Below, piece by piece: positions 12,901 through 24,900 of a stretch of DNA of 64,000 bases. The stretch is from Aplysia californica (taxonomy: Eukaryota > Mollusca > Gastropoda > Aplysiida > Aplysiidae). The DNA lies in contig NW_004797274.1 of assembly GCF_000002075.1 (NCBI RefSeq), positions 3,551,873 through 3,615,872 of the forward strand, in the 5' to 3' direction. Numbering within the stretch: the stretch's first letter is position 1; every line of letters begins with the position of its first letter. The notes under the pieces are model-generated. The model ran no database searches and was not told where the DNA came from. It saw only the letters and a program-made list of their open reading frames with translations. The translations under genes were made by a program, and so were the position numbers.

Positions 12901-15900
12901 CTGTCGGTGGTAATATTCATTGTAAAGGGTATAGAGCCTACTTTCCTGATGAGATAGACATTATTTAGATATGCGAAGTGTTGTCATTGTTATCTGAATT
13001 GGTAAAGATGTCGTACTGTATTTATTTTTCAGGAGGAAATCATCTCATCGTTGAAGTCACATTTGGCTGTGAAGAATTCACTTGCCTTGAATGCTCTGCT
13101 TGAGTAAGTGGGCACATGTTTGTGTGCAACAGCAATGCAATTGTTCTTGCATTTTTTAGCTTTACAAATAGTTCATCTTTTTGTCAAACCGTTTACAAAC
13201 CCTTTGCCTTTTTAATGAACTGGTTTACAAAAAGTCACTCCTTTTGGTGAACTGTTTACTGAAAATCAGTCCGTGTGGTGAACTGTTTACAAATCTGAAT
13301 GCTGTTAAAGTAAAAACAGTGGACTGAAATGGTATAAAATAATTTGTTACTACACATTTTGTGATAAAATATTCTATAAAAGTGAAAGGTTCTGCTAGCA
13401 ATGTAAGAGGGCTGGGGGGGGGCAAATGTTGGTACCCATCTTGTCACAAAACCTTGCAAATCGACTGCTTAGTGTAAGACTCCACCAAAAGCCATTTTGA
13501 AAAGTAAAGTGTGACAGAGTTGTACACTGAGCAGTCAAAATAGTGTGAAGTGTTTTGTCAAAAGAGCTTGTTAACCAACCACTGCGCTAGCTAGTGCAGT
13601 TACAGACATGCTTGTGCCCTTTGTCCACAGTCTGTTGGTTCAACTAGCGCGCGATCTTCAGCAAGATTTCGTCCCGCATTTCTCCGAATTCTTTCACCTC
13701 CTTGTGGCGACATTGACCTCGAGGTCTCAGGATGTTGAGGCGCTGGAAAGCACGTTCCAGGCGTTTGCCTTTCTCTTCCGGGTCTTGTGGAGGTTTCTGA
13801 TAAAAGATTTTGAGCAAATCTTTGGGTGAGTATTTGTGTGAGTGATCAGTTTCTGAGTTTTTAAAGGGGGATAGTGGTTGTTGTTTGGACGAATGTTGGT
13901 TTGGTTTGGGTTGTGTTTTTTTGTTGTTTTTTNNNNNNNNNNNNNNNNNNNNNNNNNNNNNNNNNNNNNNNNNNNNNNNNNNNNNNNNNNNNNNNNNNNN
14001 NNNNNNNNNNNNNNNNNNNNNNNNNNNNNNNNNNNNNNNNNNNNNNNNNNNNNNNNNNNNNNNNNNNNNNNNNNNNNNNNNNNNNNNNNNNNNNNNNNNN
14101 NNNNNNNNNNNNNNNNNNNNNNNNNNNNNNNNNNNNNNNNNNNNNNNNNNNNNNNNNNNNNNNNNNNNNNNNNNNNNNNNNNNNNNNNNNNNNNNNNNNN
14201 NNNNNNNNNNNNNNNNNNNNNNNNNNNNNNNNNNNNNNNNNNNNNNNNNNNNNNNNNNNNNNNNNNNNNNNNNNNNNNNNNNNNNNNNNNNNNNNNNNNN
14301 NNNNNNNNNNNNNNNNNNNNNNNNNNNNNNNNNNNNNNNNNNNNNNNNNNNNNNNNNNNNNNNNNNNNNNNNNNNNNNNNNNNNNNNNNNNNNNNNNNNN
14401 NNNNNNNNGTATTGTTGTTCTTGTGATTGTGGTTTGTTCTTTGTGGGGTGTCATTCAGATGAGCATTTTATTGGGGTTGGGTTTTTTCTATTCTTTGGAA
14501 AAAAAATTGTGGTTTGACATCTGCTTTCCTTTTTGTTTCTCTCTTATTTCAACTTTCTCAGATATTTCTCAAATCTATTGACATCCCAGAAGGAATATGT
14601 TCGAGTATTTGCTGCAGAAAGTTGTGCATATCTCCTGAGAAAGGTAAGGACATGATTTTTGGGGGAAAGATATTGTAGACTGGAAATGTAAAAATGTATT
14701 ATTACTTCCTACAGCGCGTTTTGTGACAAATTTTAAAGCAGTAAAGGGTAACAGTCGTACTAATAATCATTCTCTCTCTTTCTCTCTCAGTTTTATGTGT
14801 AGTATATTGATCAAGACAGTAAGGAAACTAGAAATATACCTCAGCATAAATGTGTGACTTAAACTGCTTTTTTAACATTTTCATGGAACTAGAGTCTCTA
14901 ATATTTTATAATATATCTGGGTTAATTATTGTACATCAGGGGACCATAATGTCAAAAGGAAAGCTGTCCACAAAATTTCTAGTTCATTTATGGTTTGAGT
15001 TATATATTGTTTCATCGCTGGATGATCTAAGATTTCTTGCTGGTACTTTTCGGTGTTGATATATTTTTTCTTGGTTGTAATGTTCATGGTTATTTTCCTT
15101 GAACTCCCATAGGCTTCAGCTCATTGTTGTTGCCAGGTAAACGTTGTCTGGTGTGAGGAGGTTTATAATTTTGCTTTTTTCTCCTTTTTCTCTTTATTTT
15201 ATTAATATTTCATCTGTTTTGCAGGTAAAAAAGCGAAATGCCTTGCTGAATTTTCTGTTCAAATCCCTCAAGAAAAACCCAGAGGTGAGAATACTACCCC
15301 ATCTTTTCGTTATTTTGCGCCCTCCCACCCCCAGGGCAGTGCTACTTACTGAAGTGACTTTAGGCTATTCCCAAAGGGGGGATATTAACATGTTCTTAAG
15401 CACAGTAGAATTGTAAATGGGCTGATTTATCAATGTCATGCATACTGTGCCGAAATATCATAGAGGGAACTGCTGCTTTTTCTTTCCTCATCCTTACTAT
15501 CGTCAGTTTTCCTCTACTTCTATTGTATGTTTGTCACTCTCTTGTGAACTGCTATTTCTGGAGTTCCTTGATAGTTGAAGCGGACGTTGTGCTGTTGAGG
15601 CCTTATTCCCCGTTTGGACTTCTCTGTTGACATCCACCCCTTGGCGTTCATATGACCGTATACAGTTGCGAGGGCCGTAAAACTTTACTAAAACTTTTTT
15701 TAAAATTCTTTTTTTTTCTTCTTTTTTTTGCTGTGGTGTATATTGGGGGTCAGTTGACCGACTGGTCCAATAAATCTTGACATTGGAGGACTGGACCAGA
15801 CTATCTTAAGTTTCTTGTATGATATTGTGCAACTTGATTTATGAGTATGATTGTTGTGCACAGGTATTCAGTTTTGGGTCCTGAAAATATAATTCTGGTT

Positions 15901-18900
15901 GTATTTAGCTCACATGAGGCGAAATACTTTTAGAAATTAAAGACTTGACTACACCTGCTACATTGCCTCACACATCTAGAAAAAAAATCTTTACGCAAGA
16001 AGGAGGCAGTGGTATTTTAGATAGCAGTTGCTTTTTTTTCTCACTCTACTAAAATGACCCAGGACATCTTTCTGGATGTGGAGTACGGAAGACGGCTGTT
16101 TTTGTTTGTTCAACTTAAGGTAGAATTGCTGCCATCTTCCTATTTGTTGTAGTGAAATGAAAGACCTCTGGCTCCTTTCTTGCTTGGACTATCTTTGTTT
16201 TATTACGCTGACAAAATATATGTTAAAAAGGACATCTTTACTTGGGGGCAAATATTAGGAATCAATTTTTTATTCTTACATCGGGGCCTTGAAAGAAAGC
16301 TGTTTCTCATCCTTTTTTGCTTTGGAGCCTTGAAGATGGCAGCTTTCAACTTGACATGCAACCATTTTCCAAGTTGTCTAAAGGCAGTGAGGAAATCTAG
16401 ATTCATTCTTGTTTGTTTCTTTCTTGACCCATTAGTCCTTGGTCTGTTTGACTGCTAGGATTTACCTGTACATGATTTGTTTAAGATTTTAAAGAAAATT
16501 GCCAGTAAAAATGTGTGTATGTTTGCATTTTTCAGCTGACCGAGGGCGTGGGTTTCCTTCTGTTTGAGATGATGAAAGGCGTCAAGTTCCATTTCCACAG
16601 CGTCTGTGATGAGGTAATGTTGTGTACTTTACGTGGAGACAGAGTTGGATTAACCCCCTGGATTGTATATTGATGGAATATCTGTTCCATTTATTACTCG
16701 AGAAAGAAGTAAGGATTTTACTATTACGTACAGTTTCAGTTTCATAGTTTGAATGGGACAAAATGTTTTCATGTTTGGGTTTTAGGGAGTTGCTGCTCTT
16801 AAATGGGACTTTTGGGGAGAGGTGGGATTTGTATTTTCCAAGTACTTTAGAGATTTATTTGGGTCTGGAATTCTAGCTGTAATGACAGTGGAATGAAAAA
16901 GTAATTTCCTCTCTCTTATATCTCTGCCTTCATGCATGTAGATATTCCCTTTGATGCTGAACAAACTTGGATCCGTGGATGCATCTGGGAAGAAAAACGG
17001 GCTTCCCCTGGTGGCGGTGGAGGAGGCAGTCAGTGTGGTCATGCAAAAGTGTGCTGACCACACCAGTAGAGAGCACAGTGGACGCATGTGGGACATGCTT
17101 ATGGTGAGTGATGAACTCCGCCAGACATGAGGTCTTGCTGTCTTCTTGGAGTGAGCATTAGAATATTAATTATTTGAATTACTGGATAATGTAGTTGTTG
17201 GTTTTAGTTTTTCCTTTATTTATTTTTTTTCGATTTTTGTGGAGCTTTTCAGAAAGTATAAAAAAGGAAAATCTTTGCATTATAATTTATCTGGATTCCG
17301 GTAAGATGATATAATCTTGAGCACAAGTTTTAAACAGCATTGTTGACGTTCTACTTTTTTCCCCATGTCCAGTACATTTGTAGCTCTGTGGAGGTGAGCA
17401 TGTTTGTGATGGACCCTACAGGTAGCTTTTCACTGACCACGAGTCAAAAGATTCCACTCTAGCACATTGTTGTTTTTTATAGAACATTTTAGCTTTTACA
17501 GGGTGGCTTTGAAAGATATTTGCTTTGGAAAATGTCATCAACCATTTACTTTGGGGGGGGGGGGGGGGGCACTGGTGTCTCCTACTTCTTTTCTTTCCTG
17601 CCATTGTTTCTGTCTGTCTTACTTATTCCTTGCACTATGCGACTGTTACTGTATAAATGTGCTTCTCTTAACTCCAACTCCAAGGGTGGTTTGTTAGTGT
17701 TCTGGTGTGCTTTGCTCCTTTTTTCCTCTATCAAGCATCTATCGTCCTTATATGGCCTCTTTTATTTTTTAATGTCACTCTCTAGTAACAACTTTAATCT
17801 TTCGGCTCTTATATGGCCTAATTGTGTTGTAAATGCCCTAAACTCATATCAAAATTTAAAAACTCAAATTTCACTTTTCATTGTTTCTTCTCAGGATGCT
17901 CTGTCCACCGTCCACTCGTCATGCCTAAAGAATGACAACGAAGTGTTGACTGCTGACCAGGCAGAGCACAAAGTCCCGTCCAATGTTCAACATCTGTGCC
18001 GTCTCCTAAGGCTGACCTCTGTGTGGCTGTCCCACGACGGTGGGAGCATTGTGGGTCATCCCGAGCAGGTGGCCAAGGTGGGAGACATTTCTTTTTCTTT
18101 CCCTCTGCTGCACTTTCTTAGACTTTTCTTTTTCTCTCAATCTGCTACACTTTGAGAGACAGTACTTACACCTGCATGTTTGCCGACAATCGCGACCCGA
18201 GCCGCAAGCCGGCCGATGCTATCGCTAGGCCCACCTGCATTAGTCAATGTGCGAGGCCTGGCCGACTGCCAGCGCCCCCTTTTTTTCCCGTCGGCTTTGT
18301 CTGCACTTTCGTTTTCGTGCCGACGTCGGCGGTTCCGACATCCTGAGTAGAAATACGAATACGAAAAAGGACGACGACCAAAATTATCTACTTTCAGTTT
18401 CGTGCTCCAGGGCGGCCATTTTGAATTTCGTTTGTTTACTGATGGTTCAGATCATGTATGTTCATTCAAGTCCGACTCACTTGTAGATCTAATCTAGATC
18501 TTGATTTATATATCATTATAGACCTCAATGGAGAATTCATATTCGAATTCTATTGTGTCAAACCCTATTATAGGTTGTGCTGTAATATTAATGTTGGTAA
18601 AACGAATTTCATCAGGTGCGTGAATTATTAGATATCTAGATCTAGACTCAGCTGAGTTCCTCTGTTCGGAATCGGATGCAGATTTCTCACCGTATTCCTG
18701 TTCACTTGTTCTACAAGATCTAGATCTATACTATATGGAGGATTCATATTCCAATTCTATTGTATTATTGTATCAAACCCTTTTTTACAGCAATGTAGAT
18801 CTAGGCCATATTATGCTCCTTGTTTGTTTTGGAGTGTGCTCGTTTTTTGTTGGGTTTTTTTTTTTTTTTTACTTAGGCTGGCCTTTTTACATGAGGACTG

Positions 18901-21900
18901 TTGCATGTTCTTTATTTGTGTTTGTTGGGGTGGTCGCTCGTTGCTCGGAAGCCCTTTCTTTTATGACACCCACAATTTAAAAGCTCTTATATAAGTCATA
19001 AGTTAGGGGGAGTGCGCAAAATTTTCAGACAATCTGGTTGAGGCTCACATGCAGGTCTAAGCACTCTTTTTTTTTTTCTCACTCCACTCCTCTTTAGAGT
19101 ACTTAAGTTGATGAACTATTTTGTATCTCTCTCATTCCTCTACGTGTGGGGGCAGTTCTATTCCTCTCGCTTTTCTACGTTTTTCTAATTCTTGGGGGGG
19201 GGGGGGGGGGGTCTACTTTTTCCCCATGTCATTCTGATCTGATGTTGATACAAAAATAACAGTTTTCCTGACTTGCTATAGTATTTCTGGCCCCTGGTAG
19301 CTGTTGGTTTTAATATCTTTTCTCATAGCTTTATTACAAGAAATTTGCTCTGTTGATGTACATCCAAAAGGCTCGGTCAACATCCACTTAAATGCTCTTT
19401 CGATGAACCTTTGAAATACAGTCAATTTACAGCTAAAATACCCTGTCTATGTTTATCTCATTCTTTCTTTGTGTGTGTGTGCGGCATTTTCCTCCAGGTG
19501 TTGCTGGTGATTCTGCGGTCAGTTCCCCGTCCAGACAGCGTTGGTCAGGACCTGCTGGACACCGTCTCTAACCTGTTCACGTCTTGCGATGACCGGCTGG
19601 CCCCAGACATGATCGTCAAACTAACCTCTGCTGTTTTCTCTGATGCCTTCACCTTCTCCAGTCTCAAAGAATTTGTCAGGGCCACACTGGAAAGGCCCTT
19701 CTTTGAGAAGGTAATGCAAAAGTAGATATTTCACACTTTAGTGACCAGTCATGGGTCAAAGATGAAGAGGAAGACCACATGGGACCCGGAGAAGAGTCAC
19801 TGTCCTACTTTTTGCATTTAATCCAAAATTCTGCCAAACAAAAGTAGAAACATTCTATGGTTAGTTTGCGAAAAGTACAGAAAAGTGAGAAGACATGGAA
19901 TAACATCAAGGAGCTAGCTCAGGATAGGGAAAGGTGGAAAGTGGTTGTTTGTGGCCCATTCCTGATCCAGGGTGAGAAAGGCAGTGATAATGATGATCAC
20001 CAGCCATTCTGTGGTTGATGGGAGCAGACAGATCAACAGAAAAAAGGTACAGAAATCAGAAAAAGAATACTGAAGGAGATTGGACACACCTTTAGAAGAA
20101 ACGAAAACACACATTACACACCAACCCTAAAGATGGAACCCACAGGGAAAGAGAAAGAAATAAAGGTCTAAAAAAATTTTTGAGGAAGGACTTAGGTTCC
20201 AACCTAAAGGAGACGGTATACAGCTGGACAGAGGTTGGGACTATGGCCTAGGACAGAAGTACTTGGAGAGCTCTTGTTTGGTGGCCTAGATTCCAGCACA
20301 GGGTGGGAAAGGCTGATGGTGATGGTCCTGTGGCTGGTAGACCAGTTTAGACCATGATGGTCGCCTACATTTTTCTGAGAAAAAGTGTACCTATTACTGA
20401 GACTGGAGGAATTTTATATTCTTACCTTTATGTGCACTCGCAAACTAACCATAGAATGTTTCTACTTTTGTTTGGCAGAATTTTGGATTAGATGCAAAAA
20501 GTAGGACAGTTTTTTGGTTTTTTTAGAGCAGTCTTCAAAACAAGTATTATTTTCGGCGTCAGCCTGCTAGGAACATTGCCAGAAGACGGGTATACTCATG
20601 GATGGTCACTTAGGTGTTATGCCAGAAGACGGGTATACTCATGGATGGTCACTTAGGTGTTATGCCAGAAGACGGGTATACTCATGGATGGTCACTTAGG
20701 TGTTACGCCCAAAAGGAAAGAATCGGGGGGGAAGTTTGTTTTGTTTTATACATTATGGACCTCGAGCCGGAATTCTTATTCTTTAGTAAAGAAGAGGTTT
20801 TTGGTTTTTGTGGTGTGATAATTTAGTTTTGGTAATAGTTTTACTGCACTTGCAACACAATTAGGTCATATAAGTGCCGAAGATTGGAGGTGTTACAAGA
20901 GAGTAACAAACACAAAAAAGAAGGAGGGGAGATGAGGACAATACATGTTTGATAGGAAAGAAGGAGCAAACCATACCAGAGCACCTGCCAACCACCCACC
21001 TGTGTAATAGTTGGGCACTTCATCATAGCACTCTTTAGACGCCAGTTCAATTCTGGCTTGGGGAAGTTATATTATCGATTACCTCCGTCTGTCTCTAGGG
21101 ATGCTAGTTCCCACTCAGCCCAGACTGACCCCAAGTAGCAAGATTGAAGCAGAAGTCCTCCCTTTCTGCCAAAGTGATCTAAATTGTGCCAATTAGGGGG
21201 CATCGTAACTTTGTAATTTTCACATGAGGATGCCATTCATTCTGGCATCTCGTTTCATGTATGTGTTGTTTGTCCACAGAATTGCCATGTTATGTCTTAG
21301 TCGTGAGAGAATAATAATAATAATAAATAGCATTTATGCTTCACATTTCCATTTTCTAAAAAATGCTCAATGCGCATTACATTAATATAAATATCACACC
21401 TTAAAGATTAATGAACATGTGTGTACAGCAAACATAGTATTATGCATACATATGAATAAAAATTAATACGAGAAAGGGGTATATATGAATATGTATAAAA
21501 ATTTATATGAGAGAAGGAGTAAATTTTTGAGTTACAAGGGGAAAAGTGAGGGTGAATGTGATATGATTCCATGAATGTGTATTTTGTGTCGCAGAAGCTG
21601 GTGAAAACACACTTTCAATTTTATGGAGGATCTATCAATCTGTCTGTCTGTCTATCAATCTATTCTATCTATCCACCCTTCTATCTAGTAAATAAATCTT
21701 ATCTTAAACCTTTGACAATCTTGTGTGTTCCTGTAGGACATACTGCCAGGCTGCATGAACAGGATTCACTTTGAGCTGCCCATGAGGAGCCCAGAGCAAC
21801 AACAGGACGTGCTGGCCTTCATTGGGGAACTGGTGATGGTCAAGACTGGGTCTCCGGTGACCGGCGGGGATCTCCACATGCTCAAACGTTACCCCTTGGA

Positions 21901-24900
21901 TCAGATTACTTACATGAGGTTAGGATGACTGAGTTTATAGCCGGCCTGTTGAATTTAGTAAACCGAGAGAGCAAAATGTTTTAGAAGAAAAGGGGGAAAA
22001 AACGTGTTTTATTATTTTGTTCAACTGTACCTATTCTGTATACTTTTTTCATTTTTCAACATTTAGAATTTGAATTCCGATAAAATATTTTTTGAGTACA
22101 TGCATCACAGATTAAAAAACTACAATTTTTAAACAATTTAAAATTTTGAGCTCGGTACATTTTAACAGCTCGCGGATATGTGTATGAGATCTGGGGAGCT
22201 GCTACTTAAGCTAAAAATTGTGTAGACAGCTGAAAACATTTTTTTAGAAAGTGTCAAAACGAATTAAGCCTCAGAACTGAATATTTTCACTGCTATAGCA
22301 TAAATATATATAATATACATCTATACTTCATCAAATTCTTAAATATCCTCATGATAAGGATATGAATAATGGTTTACATTTCTCTCTATCTCTAAAGGTT
22401 CTGATTTTATAAACACGCTGATAAAATTCAGTCACCAGTTTGTTGAGAACTGTGCAATTGGTGTTTGAAACGTATCATGGCTCCAAGACTTGGAATGCTT
22501 TGCTCAGATAAAAAATTTTATTCATTCAAATGTCAGCTAGAGTCATTTCTGTTTTTTGATTAATGGGTTATATTTGTAGTATTTTAATCAGAACACAGTG
22601 TACTCTTCATGTGTTGCTGTTGTATTTGTAAAGCCATTAGAGCCTGTGTTCTTTATTGCTATTGTTATTTATTACTCTATAAATATCATATATTGTTATT
22701 TTATTCAAACATGTGAAGGCTTTAGAAGCTTTGGAGCTGAGCCGAGAAGACGTAAATTCAAGATTATTTGGATTTTTTTGTTGTTGTTGTCTGTCAGGTC
22801 AAGCAAGGAAAATTGTTTCTGCAAGTTTGTTGCGGATACACTGGCCTCTACGCTGGAGAACTCTGACCCCTGGTCTCCCAACGAGCTCTCTCTTCTCTGG
22901 GGTGCTGTTGTTTGTGCTCCACATCTAAGGTAGGAAAGTTTTATTTCTGCTGTACATTGTACAGAGGGTCCACTGAAACCCAACATGTTAAATCATAAAA
23001 TAGCAGTTAGTCAAATGAAATTAAAATCACTTTGGGGGGGGGGGTGTTCTTCTTTTGAAAAACAGCTAAACTGAAAAAATCTTTTGGTCCTGCTGATTTC
23101 AGTTGAAGGGGACTACGTTGTTGCACACTCAGAAGCTCAGCTTATTTGCTTAGATAAAGAAGGGATTTCATGTCATAACCCATGAAATGTAAACCAATCA
23201 GAAGGGGAAAATATAGTTTACTTTTTAGAGGGGGAGGGGGGGGGGGGGTTCTTCTGCCCAGCTTTGCTGGTTTGTTTTTTTACCAAAAAAAATTCCAGTC
23301 GTTCTTCCCCCCATGGTCATGTATCTTCTAGATTGATGTCTTTGGCCCTTTTCCCTTGAGTAATTCATCAATCTTTTTTGTGTTTCAGCATCCCGGACAG
23401 TTTGGGGAAAGTTGGTGCCGTCTGGTCAAGAGTGGTGGGGAAACTGAAATCTTGTGAACATTCTGAAGACAGTAAGCAAGCTCATCTTATGTTGATTTTA
23501 AAAATGATTTGTTCAGTGTTACAGAAGCTGCTGGTTTGCTCCTTCTTTCCTGTCAAACATCTGTCTTCTCTCTCTTCCTTCCTTTGTTTATATGTTACTG
23601 TTTTGTAATAACTCTATTCTTGGGCACTTATTTGACTCAATTGTTACAAGATCAGTGAAACTCTTTCTAAAACTGAGAAGGGGCTGACTGCTGGCACCTG
23701 CGGTGTTACGGTTGGGTTCTAAATCATTGCATAGCAAAGCCATGAGTTCAGTTTCCCCCCCCGCCCCGGGAAGTTTGTCTTTCTGCTGGGGTGCTATATT
23801 ACACTTAACCTAATTTGGCTCTGATAAGTATTGTTAAAAACAGTCCACCTTCTAAATAATTGATGGGGGTGTAGAATACATATTCATATAGTATATTGAT
23901 GAATTATTGTGTATGAATGTGTTTTTGTATGCCATTGTTACTTGTAAATCAAATTTACCCAGAGGGATCAATGTATGTTGTATCTATTTCTGTTCTAGTT
24001 TTAAAAATATAATTTGCTTGTTGCAGGGCAGCGTCTGGCTATTGTTGTGAATCAGCTTGTCCGCAGCATGTTGATGATTCAGGAAGGGACAGAGGAACCC
24101 ATCCCTGTCACCTGTGACGAGATCATGGATGTGCTCGGGTGTGTAAGATTAGCTGTTTCTTTGAGTTTTATTCGTGTGCAGAAAATGAGTTTTTGCACAG
24201 TTCAGATGTCCATTGAACAGACTGTGGACTTTTGAATGTTTCCAGTATGAAGTTACATGTTTAGAAAATGCCCATGTTGCATTCGTTTGATGAGCTGAAA
24301 ATGCGGACCTGAAATTTTGTCTAGATTGAAGATTTGAATAATAGTATTGTGCACTTCACAGGCTGCAGTGTTGTATGTCCATCCCATGCTCTTGGCTTGT
24401 CAGATATACTTACTGTGTGTCTTTGCTGAATGCATATAACTATAATTATATTATTTCAGATATTTGAATTTCATAGAATATGGCCATTTGAAAATGCACT
24501 TTTCTGCTATACCATTTTTTTTTTCTTCAATAATTGTCCCACAGATATACAAATTTCTCACGCTTTTCAATAATGTTTGTGACTCACTAATACTTATATT
24601 TTGCATATATTTGTGTGTGTGTATGTGTGCTTTTAACGACATCAGCAGTATTGGTTATAATATATTACCTGCAGACATGTCTTGTTGCCATGGCAACAAA
24701 ACCAAAATGGCTGACAACCTGTAAATAGAAAATGAATGAAGCCAAAATGAGAGTGAAAAATTGACAATATGAGTGTTGTTTTCAGTTCTAGAGACCATTT
24801 TACATACCTTTGGTACATGCCTCCCATGCAAGTGGAACCCCCTTCCCAGATTTCAGCATTCATGAAGTACTGTTCTTTTCCCAGATGTGATCCCTCCAGC

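Noticed and set aside
13861-14581. Long open frames across the N run
   Set aside because: They are artefacts of reading through Ns; only exon 7 (14562-14643) is supported here.
17520-18155. Plus-strand open frame of 211 codons
   Set aside because: Only 17895-18077 is coding (exon 11). The upstream part is a G run plus repeat families E and B, and splice sites bound the exon.
20614-20826. Open frame with repeated VMPEDGYTHGWSLR-like peptide
   Set aside because: It is produced by the 43-bp tandem repeat and has no start context or splice support.
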